Part shown: positions 7,435 to 14,986 of the stretch, piece by piece | How positions within the stretch are numbered: position 1 is the stretch's first letter | Layout of the letters: each line of letters opens with the position of its first letter | Origin: JACJXW01 sp964418125 | GTDB lineage: Bacteria; Bacteroidota; Bacteroidia; Chitinophagales; Saprospiraceae | Assembly (NCBI GenBank): GCA_964418125.1 | Contig: CAYQKY010000089.1 | Span: 1 to 30,628 of the forward strand | DNA length: 30,628 bases | Direction of reading: 5' to 3' | Notes under the pieces: model-generated | What the model was told of the DNA's origin: nothing | Seen by the model: only the letters and a program-made list of their open reading frames with translations | Databases searched by the model: none | Translations under genes and position numbers: made by a program

Positions 7435-8551
7435 ACTGTTCCTCTTTTTTAGTTGCCGGCAAAGATACTTTTCTTTCCGGACACGCGCTTTGCGCCAGGA
7501 TCTCTCTCGTCCGGCGGGCGGAAGCTTCCAGGCTGTTCTGCCGCCACCGCGGGATGGCCAAAAGGGCCGACGCCTCCTCTTCGAAGGGGGCGGCAGGCAG
7601 CACCCGATAGATGCGCCGGCCATCGGCGGCGCGCTCCGGGTAGCACCAGATGGGGATGAAGTGGCAGCTCTCTATGCTTACTCCCCGTTCATTCTTCACC
7701 AGTTCCACCTCGAGGATGATGCCGCCGTCGGTTCCCGGCAGGCGCATGCCGGAGAAAAAATTACCCAATGAGTATGCTACCAGCTTGGGTTCTCCCCACC
7801 GGTCAAATATCCATTCTACCGGTTGTACGACATGCGGATGGGCCCCAATGGCCAGGTCGGCGCCCCATTCGATGAGGCGCCGGGCCAGCTCGCGCTGCCC
7901 GCCGGTAGGGATATGTGTGTATTCCTCTCCCCAATGGAGGGCAACGATGATGGCGTCGGCCTGCAGCCTTCGGGCCGTTTCGATGTCCTTTCTCATTTCG
8001 GCCTCATCCATAAAATTGACCAGGGCCGGCGCCTTGACGTGCGGCGCATTAAGGCCGTAGGTATAATTGAGGAAGGCCAGTTTGAACCCGTTCCTGTAGA
8101 CGATCAGCGGATGAGCGGCTTCTTTCTCCAGAGGAGTACCATATGTTCCGGTGTGGTAGAAGTAGTTTTGCTTCAGCACGCCGAGGGTATGGGTTATCCC
8201 TTCCGCTCCGCCGTCGTTGGCATGGTTGTTGGCGGTAAGCAGGAGGTTGAAACCGGCTTTTCTGAGTGCCGAAGCCAGTGCATCCGGTGTGCGAAAGGTG
8301 GGATAGCCGGCGTAAGGCGGCCCGCCAGAAAATGTCAGCTCCAGGTTTCCAATGGCGAGGTCGCCCCCCCGCAGAATGTCCTGCACATAGGTAAAGCTGC
8401 CGGAGAAATCATATTGCCCATCCGGCCGCCGGGCGGCATCGAGCTGATCCTGGTGGGCCATGATGTCGCCGGTGAAAGCCAGGCGCAACCGCTGTTCCTG
8501 AGCAGTGGTAATTGTAGAAATGAGGATGAAGAACAGAGGATATAGTTTCAC
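7397..8551 (-). CDS. CapA/PgsA-like exported metallophosphatase
   Basis: 384 residues starting with GTG. An N-terminal signal peptide (LYPLFFILISTITTAQ) points to export. The mature part is a calcineurin-like CapA fold: LAFTGDIMAHQ (metal-binding Asp and His), GDLAIGNLELTF, LLTANNHANDGG (Asn-His pair), IIVALHWGEEY and GAHPHVVQP (His pair). CapA/PgsA proteins take part in poly-gamma-glutamate capsule export in Bacillus. In Bacteroidota, isolated copies like this, without capB/capC, have no proven role, so the pathway is not assigned. It ends 38 bp inside folA. A large heptamer/octamer array lies immediately upstream; I see no -7 box between that array and the GTG, so transcription may come from the mre operon through the array. 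Confidence 0.88.
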   Translation of the reverse strand: MKLYPLFFILISTITTAQEQRLRLAFTGDIMAHQDQLDAARRPDGQYDFSGSFTYVQDILRGGDLAIGNLELTFSGGPPYAGYPTFRTPDALASALRKAGFNLLLTANNHANDGGAEGITHTLGVLKQNYFYHTGTYGTPLEKEAAHPLIVYRNGFKLAFLNYTYGLNAPHVKAPALVNFMDEAEMRKDIETARRLQADAIIVALHWGEEYTHIPTGGQRELARRLIEWGADLAIGAHPHVVQPVEWIFDRWGEPKLVAYSLGNFFSGMRLPGTDGGIILEVELVKNERGVSIESCHFIPIWCYPERAADGRRIYRVLPAAPFEEEASALLAIPRWRQNSLEASARRTREILAQSACPERKVSLPATKKEEQYDRFRNSGGEPE

Positions 8552-8560
8552 TTTGAGGGA

Positions 8561-8785
8561 GTTCGGGATTCGGGGTTCGTTGTTCGGGATTCGGGATTCG
8601 TTGTTCGTTATTCGTTATTCGTTATTCGGGATTCGGGATTCGGGATTCGGAGTTCGTTATTCGGGATTCGGGATTCGGGGGCTCGCCGAAGCCACGATTC
8701 CCGATTCCCGATTCCACGATTCCCGAAACCCAGGCACGAATACACGAATACACGAATACACGAATTTAACGATTCACGATTCACG
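8561..8785. repeat. Large composite heptamer/octamer array between mrdA and capA
   Basis: Three sub-arrays fill almost the whole gap. From 8565 to 8676 there are 16 perfectly phased 7-bp units drawn from GGGATTC, GTTATTC, GTTGTTC, GGGGTTC and GGAGTTC. A GC-rich hinge (GGGGGCTCGCCGAAGCC, 8677-8693) follows. Then come CGATTCC-type units (8695-8730), three CACGAATA octamers plus a CACGAATT (8735-8766), and CGATTCA-like units to 8785. The array starts directly after the mrdA stop codon. The two sides of the hinge are nearly, but not exactly, inverted copies, so the transcript could fold on itself. Confidence 0.9.
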
Positions 8786-8790
8786 CCCCC

Positions 8791-10659
8791 CTACGGCGTT
8801 GCATCCATCAGGTTGGCCTCCATGATGCGTTGTTCCAGCCACTTCCGGCTGTCGTCGATCTTGCCGTTTATCAGCTTCTCGATCATGAGGCTGGCGATAG
8901 GAGCGGCGAAGGTGCCTCCGAAGCCGGCATTTTCCACATAAACGGCAATGGCAATCTTAGGATTATCCTTAGGGGCGAAGGCAAAGAAGATGGAGTGGTC
9001 TTTACCATGGGGGTTTTCCGCCGTTCCGGTCTTTCCGCAGACCGATACGCCGGGGATGAAAGCCGAGCGGGCGGTACCGGCCAATACTACCTTTTCCATA
9101 CCGTTGGCCACCAGGTCAAAATACTCTTTTTTGATGTCTACCTTTCTTTTTCGGGTAAACTCTTCCGGGATGGCCATTTCATTGCCCATCAGCCCTTTAA
9201 CCAGGTGTGGGGTGTAAAAGAAGCCGCGGTTGGCTATGATGGCGGCTATGTTGGCCATCTGCAGGTTGGTCAGCAACAACTCCCCCTGGCCGATACCCAG
9301 AGACCGTATCCAAACCGAATTCCATTTCTGCCCCGCCTGCTGGCGGTTGAAATAGTCGTCATAGAATTTGGAGGTCGGGTAGAAACCTTTCTTTTCGCGG
9401 GGAAGGTCAATCCCCAGCTTCTGATAGAGCCCGAACTGATGCAGGTAGTGGTTGAAGGTATCCAGCCCGCGCTGTGGGTTGTAGAAATTGTTCTTTCCAT
9501 CGACGATCTCCCGGAAAACCGTTACAAAATAAGCATTACAGGAGTATTGGATGCCCGTTTCCACATTATAACAATGGGGGTGGCCGTGGCATCCTGTCAG
9601 GCGCATGCCATTATAGAAATAGGCGCCGCTGCAGGATACCGCCCGGTCGGGTTTGATCGCACCCGTCTGCAGGCCAATGAGAGCGACGATGGGCTTGAAC
9701 AGGGAGCCTGGCGGGTACTGGGCCATTATGGAACGGTCGAACAGCGGGTTGTTGGGGTTTTGCAGCAACTCGTTGTAGGCCTTCCCCCGGTCTCGGTCGA
9801 TGGCCAGAACATTGGGGTCATAAGTGGGCGTACTCACCATGGCGAGTACTTCTCCGGTAGCAGGGTCAAGGGCGACGATACTGCCGATCTTGTTCTGCAT
9901 CAGCTCTTCACCATAAGCCTGAAGCCCGAGATCGATCGAAGTGATCAGGTCGAGGCCCGATTCGGGGTCTTCATCCAGTTCACCTCCATTGTAAGACTCG
10001 ATCTCCCGTCCCAGGTTGTCCTTAAGCACAAAGCTGACCCCTTTCTTACCCCGAAGTTCTTTTTCGTACGACAATTCCAGCCCGCCACTCCCGATATAAT
10101 CCCCCGGCAGGTATTCCCCAATAGAGTTTTCCACCTCTTCCCGGTTGACCTCACGGATGTACCCCAGCAGGTGAGCGGCATTTTTATGGGGATAGCCCCG
10201 TACGTGGCGCAACACCGGCCTGAAGCCGGGAAACTCGTACAGCCGTTCCTGGAAAGGGGCAAAGTCCCGGGCGGAGATCTTCGTCAGAAAAGGGAAAGGC
10301 ACCGATTTGGAAAACCGGGGGTCCCGCCAGTTTTTGTTCAGGTTCTCCGTTATGTCGAAGGTGCTGTCTATTTTCAGCAAATCGCGCAAAGCCTCCTTAT
10401 CCAGGCCGGGGTTCACCTGATTGTATGTCACCATCAGGTCGTAGGTCGGGTTATTATAGACCAGTATATTTCCGTTGCGGTCGTAAATGGTACCGCGGGC
10501 GGGATAGACGACCTGTTCGTCGATTGCAGTGGCATCGGCTTTATTGCGGTAGGATGAGTCCAGTACCTGTAGCTGCAACGCCCGCACAATGAGCACTCCT
10601 GCCGAAATGGCGAAGAACAAGCGTATAATATATTGCCGTTGGATATTCTGGTCTGCCAC
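8791..10659 (-). CDS. mrdA: Penicillin-binding protein 2 (peptidoglycan DD-transpeptidase)
   Basis: 622 residues, starting with GTG. PBP2 cross-links peptidoglycan during cell elongation. One N-terminal membrane anchor (IIRLFFAISAGVLIVRALQL) is followed by the dimerisation domain with PARGTIYDRNGNILVYN, and by a transpeptidase domain with all three active-site motifs: S319-L-F-K in YPPGSLFKP, S-C-N in YSCNAYF, and K543-T-G in VCGKTGTAENP. Length is normal. It is the fourth gene of mreB-mreC-mreD-mrdA, 12 bp after mreD, as expected for the Rod complex. The usual next gene, rodA, is absent; a repeat array and capA follow. Confidence 0.95.
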   Translation of the reverse strand: MADQNIQRQYIIRLFFAISAGVLIVRALQLQVLDSSYRNKADATAIDEQVVYPARGTIYDRNGNILVYNNPTYDLMVTYNQVNPGLDKEALRDLLKIDSTFDITENLNKNWRDPRFSKSVPFPFLTKISARDFAPFQERLYEFPGFRPVLRHVRGYPHKNAAHLLGYIREVNREEVENSIGEYLPGDYIGSGGLELSYEKELRGKKGVSFVLKDNLGREIESYNGGELDEDPESGLDLITSIDLGLQAYGEELMQNKIGSIVALDPATGEVLAMVSTPTYDPNVLAIDRDRGKAYNELLQNPNNPLFDRSIMAQYPPGSLFKPIVALIGLQTGAIKPDRAVSCSGAYFYNGMRLTGCHGHPHCYNVETGIQYSCNAYFVTVFREIVDGKNNFYNPQRGLDTFNHYLHQFGLYQKLGIDLPREKKGFYPTSKFYDDYFNRQQAGQKWNSVWIRSLGIGQGELLLTNLQMANIAAIIANRGFFYTPHLVKGLMGNEMAIPEEFTRKRKVDIKKEYFDLVANGMEKVVLAGTARSAFIPGVSVCGKTGTAENPHGKDHSIFFAFAPKDNPKIAIAVYVENAGFGGTFAAPIASLMIEKLINGKIDDSRKWLEQRIMEANLMDATP

Positions 10660-10671
10660 TAATACTGCGTT

Positions 10672-11193
10672 TTAATCCTCAGGGTTAAAGATAGAGATTA
10701 AGATAATAACAAAAAACATGGATAATGGAAAGCTATACAGCGTTTTCAGCAAAACGGATTTCAGATAAACCGGAGAAAAGGCATCAAGGCTGAAATATAC
10801 CAAAAGGTGGAAGGCCATGACGATAGCAGAATAGGCCAGGAACCACTGCCAGCCCATTCTTTTTTTGGTAGGGCTGTGATTGACATTATAACCATCTCGT
10901 GGTTGCAGCCATTTGAGGGGCAGGGGCCGGAGGTAGGCAGTGAGCACGCTGGCCGCTGCGTGTACGCCCCAGGAGTTGTAGGCCGCGTCTACCAGGATCC
11001 CCATGGCGAACGACGAAATGAGGGCGGCCGGCATGGGCGTTCGCAGTGGCAACAGGATGATGAAGAGGGGGTATATGACCACATTGATGTAAAACGGCCC
11101 TTCCCATCCCCAGGAAAGAGGCTTGAAAAACAGTACCTGCAGAAGGAACAAGCCGATAAAACGAGCTATATTGATGGGTATTGCGTTTGTCAT
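10672..11193 (-). CDS. mreD: Rod shape-determining protein MreD
   Basis: 173 residues, strongly hydrophobic, with about five membrane segments (LFLLQVLFFKPL, YPLFIILLPL, AALISSFAMGILVDA, a segment near FLAYSAIVMAFHLLVYF, and a C-terminal LSMFFVIILISIF). MreD is an inner-membrane part of the elongation machinery. MreD sequences are poorly conserved, so the call depends mainly on topology and on its place between mreC and mrdA. It overlaps mreC by 4 bp (ATGA), giving translational coupling. Confidence 0.9.
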   Translation of the reverse strand: MTNAIPINIARFIGLFLLQVLFFKPLSWGWEGPFYINVVIYPLFIILLPLRTPMPAALISSFAMGILVDAAYNSWGVHAAASVLTAYLRPLPLKWLQPRDGYNVNHSPTKKRMGWQWFLAYSAIVMAFHLLVYFSLDAFSPVYLKSVLLKTLYSFPLSMFFVIILISIFNPED

Positions 11194-12014
11194 TGGCCGG
11201 CCTCGTCAAGTTTATCGATCTCTTCCTGCATCAGGTTGTTAACGACATAGACATTTCTCACGGCAGCCATGTCGTTGAAAAGTTCCACCTGGATCTTAAA
11301 AAAGTTGTTGCCCTGAATTTCCTCAAAACTTTCAATCACGCCGATCTCTATACCGGCGGGGAAGAGATGGCTGTAACTGTTGGTAACGATGATATCACCT
11401 TTGACGAATTTGGCATGCCGGGGTATAGCGTTCAGCTGCATGATCTTAGGGTGCCGGCCATCCCAGGTGAGGGTTCCGAAATAACCCGTTCCCTTAATGC
11501 TGGCGTTGATGTGGGCCTGGCTGTGCAGGATAGACATGACCTGGCTGAAGTGCCGCGTCGTATCTACAACTATACCGATGATACCTTCTTCATTGATGAC
11601 CCCCATATTCGGGTGTATGCCATGGCGTCCTCCGCGGTCAAGGCGCAGGAAGTTGTTATTGCTGATGATGGAATTGCTGATGACATGGGCGCCGATGAAA
11701 GTATAATGCTGCATCAGGGAATCCCCGGCCATGGTATCGCGGTTAACGGCATTCGAGTAGCGGGCGTTGTCCAGTTCCTCCATCAGCTTGATGTTTTTTG
11801 CCTGCAGGCGGACCACCTCATTCTTCAGCCCCCAGTAATCGGTGACCCAGTCGGAAGCCTTGTCAAAATAGGCAGTGGCCAGCCCGTAGGAATTGGAGGC
11901 AATCTCCCCCTGCCGTTGATTCAACTGTACGATCAGCGTAAAGGAGATGGCTTCCAGCACAAAGAACAGCAGGAAGCCGCCGTAGGCCGCAAACAATTGT
12001 AAAAGGCCTCGCAT
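11190..12014 (-). CDS. mreC: Rod shape-determining protein MreC
   Basis: 274 residues. MreC is a periplasmic scaffold that activates PBP2 in the elongation complex. There is one N-terminal membrane anchor (GGFLLFFVLEAISFTLIV), a short coiled-coil region (KNEVVRLQAKNIKLMEELDNA) and two beta-barrel subdomains with characteristic VINEEGIIGIVV, ISNSIISNNNFLRLDRG and KGDIIVTNSYSHLFPAGIEIG. Length and order are standard. It lies 31 bp after mreB and overlaps mreD. Confidence 0.94.
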   Translation of the reverse strand: MRGLLQLFAAYGGFLLFFVLEAISFTLIVQLNQRQGEIASNSYGLATAYFDKASDWVTDYWGLKNEVVRLQAKNIKLMEELDNARYSNAVNRDTMAGDSLMQHYTFIGAHVISNSIISNNNFLRLDRGGRHGIHPNMGVINEEGIIGIVVDTTRHFSQVMSILHSQAHINASIKGTGYFGTLTWDGRHPKIMQLNAIPRHAKFVKGDIIVTNSYSHLFPAGIEIGVIESFEEIQGNNFFKIQVELFNDMAAVRNVYVVNNLMQEEIDKLDEAGQ

Positions 12015-12045
12015 GGCGGAGTTGGTTTATGTTGGAAAACGAAGG

Positions 12046-13077
12046 TCAAACGCTCTTCCTGTCGATGAGGAAGGAGAAGCGTTCGGTATTCTTCAAGGCA
12101 ATACCGGTGCCGCGAACTACTGCTCTGAGGGGGTCCTCTGCTATGTGTACTCTGAGTTTTGTCTTTTGCGCAATCCGCTTGTCAAGCCCGCGAAGTAAGG
12201 CGCCGCCGCCGGTCAGGTATATCCCTGTCCGGTAAATGTCGGACGCCAGCTCCGGCGGAGTGGTTTCCAGCGCTTTGAGGATAGCATCCTCAATTTTGGA
12301 GATGGACTTGTCCAGCGAGTGCGCGATCTCGCTGTAGGAAATCTTTATCTGTTTGGGAATGCCGGTCATGAGGTCGCGGCCGTTGACGGCATAATCCTCC
12401 GGCGGGGTATCCAGCTCGTGAAGCGCGGAGCCGACGTGGATCTTGATCTGTTCGGCGGTGCGCTCACCGATCAGTATGTTATGTTGCCGCTTCATGTAGC
12501 TCATGATATCATTGGTGAATTCGTCTCCGGCAATGCGTATAGACTGGTCACAGACGATGCCGGATAAAGCGATGACCGCAATTTCGGTAGTGCCGCCTCC
12601 GATATCGATGATCATGTTGCCGACGGGTTCTTCCACATCCAGGCCGATACCCAGAGCGGCCGCCATAGGCTCGTGGATAAGGTAAGTCTCTTTGGAGTCT
12701 ACATGGTCGGCAGAATCAAAGACTGCTCGCTTTTCTACTTCCGTGATGCCGGAAGGAATGCAAATCACCATTTTCATATGGGAGAAAAAGCGGCGGCGGC
12801 GGCCGATCATATTGATCATGCCTTCGATCATACTTTCGGCTGCCTGAAAGTCGGCGATCACACCATCTTTAAGCGGGCGCACCGTTTTTATATTCTCATG
12901 GGTCTTTTCGTGCATTTGCATGGCCTTATTGCCCACGGCAATGGTATCGCCAGTGCGGCGGTCGATGGCCACGATAGAGGGCTCGTCAACGACGATCTGT
13001 CCATCCTGAATGATCAGGGTATTTGCTGTACCCAGGTCAATGGCAAGTTCTTGGGTGAAAAAGCTAAACAATTTCAT
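12046..13077 (-). CDS. mreB: Rod shape-determining actin homologue MreB
   Basis: 343 residues. MreB polymerises under the membrane and guides the elongation machinery. The actin-fold motifs are intact: DLGTANTLI (phosphate 1), IDIGGGTTEIAVI (phosphate 2) and GIYLTGGGALLRGLD (adenosine). CIPSGITEVEKRAV and MAAALGIGLDVEEP are also canonical. First gene of the rod cluster, with a candidate TAAATTTG promoter box 73 bp upstream and a short leader. Full length, with no oddities. Confidence 0.97.
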   Translation of the reverse strand: MKLFSFFTQELAIDLGTANTLIIQDGQIVVDEPSIVAIDRRTGDTIAVGNKAMQMHEKTHENIKTVRPLKDGVIADFQAAESMIEGMINMIGRRRRFFSHMKMVICIPSGITEVEKRAVFDSADHVDSKETYLIHEPMAAALGIGLDVEEPVGNMIIDIGGGTTEIAVIALSGIVCDQSIRIAGDEFTNDIMSYMKRQHNILIGERTAEQIKIHVGSALHELDTPPEDYAVNGRDLMTGIPKQIKISYSEIAHSLDKSISKIEDAILKALETTPPELASDIYRTGIYLTGGGALLRGLDKRIAQKTKLRVHIAEDPLRAVVRGTGIALKNTERFSFLIDRKSV

Positions 13078-13149
13078 TAAAGCTGTTCTCCGGGTTTATA
13101 ATGACGAAGCGCTAAATTACTAATTCCTGAAACATCGCGCAAAACAACG

Positions 13150-13157
13150 CAAATTTA
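13150..13157 (-). promoter_or_regulatory. Candidate -7 box (TAAATTTG) for the mreBCD-mrdA operon
   Basis: Exact TAnnTTTG match on the minus strand. A TTG (13181-13183) lies 23 bases upstream as a possible -33 element, slightly further than usual. It predicts a leader of about 65 nt to the mreB ATG. Confidence 0.5.
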
Positions 13158-13255
13158 ATGGAAAAAGGAAATAAACCCTTCAAGATTAATGCAAATACGA
13201 ATTTGGCGCGGCCCTATTTGATTGCGGTTCGGTTTCCGCGGTTCGCGCAAGCCCC

Positions 13256-13304
13256 GAATCCCGAATCCCGAATAACGAATCCCGAATAACGAATAACGAA
13301 CACC
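13256..13304. repeat. Heptamer array directly after the M16 gene
   Basis: Seven phased 7-bp units. On the plus strand they read GAATCCC twice, GAATAAC, GAATCCC, GAATAAC twice and GAACACC. The last unit ends one base before the M16 stop codon at 13306. These are the reverse complements of the GGGATTC and GTTATTC words at 8565-8676. As there, the array passes through two GGGATTC units into a GGGGCTTGC hinge (13246-13255 region) followed by a degenerate GAACC-rich tail down to about 13221. Confidence 0.88.
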
Positions 13305-13305
13305 C

Positions 13306-14577
13306 TCACACGCCCACCACCACTTCCCACATATCCTCGCGGCGAAGGTACTGCCGGGCCAGCCGCTGCAGCTCCTCGGCATTGATATTCCTGGCCGCAT
13401 CGGCCATTTTCCCGAAGTAAGACATGGGCAGGCCTTCCGTTACCTGGGTGCGGACAACCTCCGAAACGTTGAACGGGCCGTCGAGCATAGTCAGGAAGTT
13501 GCCCATAAGGTAATTGCGGACCATGGCCAGTTCCTCCTCTCCTACCGGTTCTTCCTGCAGGCGGTCCATTTCAAAATAGATCTGCCGCAGGGTGTCTTCT
13601 ACAAATTCATTACCCACTTCCGTGCCCACATAGAAATAGCCGTCGAACAGCATGGAGTCCAGGCTGGAATATATATTATAAGTGTACCCTTTCTCTTCCC
13701 GGATATTTCCCATAAGCCGGGACCCGAAATAACCGCCCAGGATGGTATTCAGCACGTACATGCCCAGGTAGTCTTCGTGGTGCCGGTTGAACAGGCGGCG
13801 CCCGATGCGGATTGCGGCCTGCACTGTGCCCGGCCGTTTCAACTTTTCTTCCCGCGGCGCCTCCCGGCTGGGCTGGAGGCTGGCCCGGGCAGGCTCACCC
13901 GGTGGAATAGCACGGCTGAGGTATTCGTTGGCCATTGCTATGATCCCGGGCGAAGACCTGCCGCTGATGAATGCTATACAGTTGCTGCTGTTGTACAGGC
14001 GGCCGAAGTGTTCCAGCAGGTCATCGCGCCTGAGGGCGCTGTAGGTTTCCGGAAAACTGTTGTAACCATAGGGATGGCCCTTGCCGAAAATGAGCTCCGT
14101 GATCTGCCGGTAGGCCACAATATCGTTCTTTGCGAGGTCGACCTCCAGCCGGCGCTGGTTGCGCTTGATGAAGGCATTCAGCTCCGATTCGGGGAAGGAT
14201 GGGGCCGATAATATCTCTTCCAGGACCGGCATCAGCTTCCCGAAATGTTTGTTCAGGCTGTAAAGAATGATATTGGAGGTGTCCAGGTTGAAAGGGAAAC
14301 TTAGGCTGCACCCGTAAAAATCAAGCTGCTCGGCGATCTGGGCGGCGCTGAAAGAGCGGGTCCCTTCCCGCAGTAGGCTGGAGGTGGCCCGGGCAGCCAA
14401 TTGTTTTTTTTCGAACGGCCGCCCCGCCTGAAAGACGAGCTCCAGCTTGATCACATCCTGAGTGCCCATACAGATCTCATATAAAGGCATACCGTTATCG
14501 AGCTGGTGCTCCTGAATTTCAGGCAGCTGTAACGTGGAAACTTCCTTTATCGGCGGCGGATTGGTTCGGTCTGGCAT
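13306..14577 (-). CDS. M16 family peptidase homologue lacking the zinc motif
   Basis: 423 residues from the chosen ATG. The fold is clearly M16 (pitrilysin/processing-protease): LDNGMPLYEI at the N-terminus, LVFQAGRPFE, then FGKGHPYGYNSFPE, and in the second half SRLMGNIREEKGYTYNIYS, which keeps the Arg/Tyr substrate-binding pair. Where active members have HxxEH before a GT dipeptide, this one has ARATSSLLREGT, with neither His nor Glu. It is therefore likely the non-catalytic partner of a two-subunit M16 enzyme, which usually sits next to the active subunit; no active subunit is next to it here. There is no signal peptide from this start. An upstream open extension to 14673 reads an octamer array and is not used. 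Confidence 0.88.
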   Translation of the reverse strand: MPDRTNPPPIKEVSTLQLPEIQEHQLDNGMPLYEICMGTQDVIKLELVFQAGRPFEKKQLAARATSSLLREGTRSFSAAQIAEQLDFYGCSLSFPFNLDTSNIILYSLNKHFGKLMPVLEEILSAPSFPESELNAFIKRNQRRLEVDLAKNDIVAYRQITELIFGKGHPYGYNSFPETYSALRRDDLLEHFGRLYNSSNCIAFISGRSSPGIIAMANEYLSRAIPPGEPARASLQPSREAPREEKLKRPGTVQAAIRIGRRLFNRHHEDYLGMYVLNTILGGYFGSRLMGNIREEKGYTYNIYSSLDSMLFDGYFYVGTEVGNEFVEDTLRQIYFEMDRLQEEPVGEEELAMVRNYLMGNFLTMLDGPFNVSEVVRTQVTEGLPMSYFGKMADAARNINAEELQRLARQYLRREDMWEVVVGV

Positions 14578-14586
14578 CTCGGTCGT

Positions 14587-14626
14587 TTGTATATGGTTGT
14601 TCGGCAGTTGGCGGTTTGCTGTTCGC
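14587..14626. repeat. Degenerate octamer array upstream of the M16 gene
   Basis: Five 8-bp blocks in register on the plus strand: TTGTATAT, GGTTGTTC, GGCAGTTG, GCGGTTTG and CTGTTCGC. They are more diverged than the arrays elsewhere, but share the G/T-rich words and the period of eight. The array begins nine bases before the M16 ATG. Confidence 0.45.
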
Positions 14627-14737
14627 GGCAGGCAAAGGCCTACCCTCGTTTTGGAGTAAAAGAGCAGGTACATTTTACCCCCACCCTCAACTTACTGAAC
14701 ACCGCGTGAGCCAACTGCCAAATGTAAAATGGCCCCG

Positions 14738-14765
14738 CAGAGTGTATTAAAACACGCTTACTCTG
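14738..14765. other. Hairpin in the M16/dnaN divergent gap
   Basis: CAGAGT pairs with ACTCTG and an inner GTGT pairs with ACAC. Together they form an imperfect stem-loop in the 409-bp gap between the divergent M16 and dnaN genes. No T-run follows, so terminator function is doubtful. The rest of the gap holds an octamer array, the 14824 palindrome and the dnaN promoter box; I see no gene in it. Confidence 0.35.
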
Positions 14766-14823
14766 AGAAAAAGTTGTGCAAATTAAATGCTTTCCGAAAA
14801 AATCCCTTTATCAAAAGTACTCC

Positions 14824-14842
14824 TTATCAACAACCTGTTGAT
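14824..14842. promoter_or_regulatory. Palindrome with DnaA-box-like halves upstream of dnaN
   Basis: ATCAACA (14826-14832), a three-base spacer, and TGTTGAT (14836-14842) form a perfect inverted repeat. The left half extends to TTATCAACA, one base from the DnaA box TTATCCACA. It lies 32 bp before the candidate dnaN -7 box, a suitable operator position. Regulation by DnaA is an inference. Confidence 0.4.
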
Positions 14843-14873
14843 TAATATTGCTGATAATGTCTGCGAGAAAAGC

Positions 14874-14881
14874 TATTTTTG
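14874..14881 (+). promoter_or_regulatory. Candidate -7 box (TATTTTTG) for dnaN
   Basis: Exact TAnnTTTG match about 105 bp before the dnaN ATG. A TTG at 14848-14850 lies 23 bases upstream, the same spacing as at the mreB promoter candidate. Confidence 0.5.
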
Positions 14882-14986
14882 TGGTTTAGCAGTGAAAAAA
14901 AACAAGTTCACTGCGTGGAGAACTTATTTTTTTAAGCGTTCCTTTGTGGCTACGAAATCGAATTGTCAAACCCTACCCGATAAACT

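Noticed and set aside
8565..8785. Possible CRISPR array
   Set aside because: Units are 7-8 bp with no spacers and no cas genes nearby.
8505..8825. Open frame reading through the heptamer array (many Arg-Asp-Ser-Leu-Phe-like residues)
   Set aside because: A stop-free stretch is expected from a 7-bp array without stop words; no start signal or codon bias. The array is the feature.
13777..14211. Plus-strand frame opposite the M16 gene
   Set aside because: Shadow of the M16 coding frame, no independent support.
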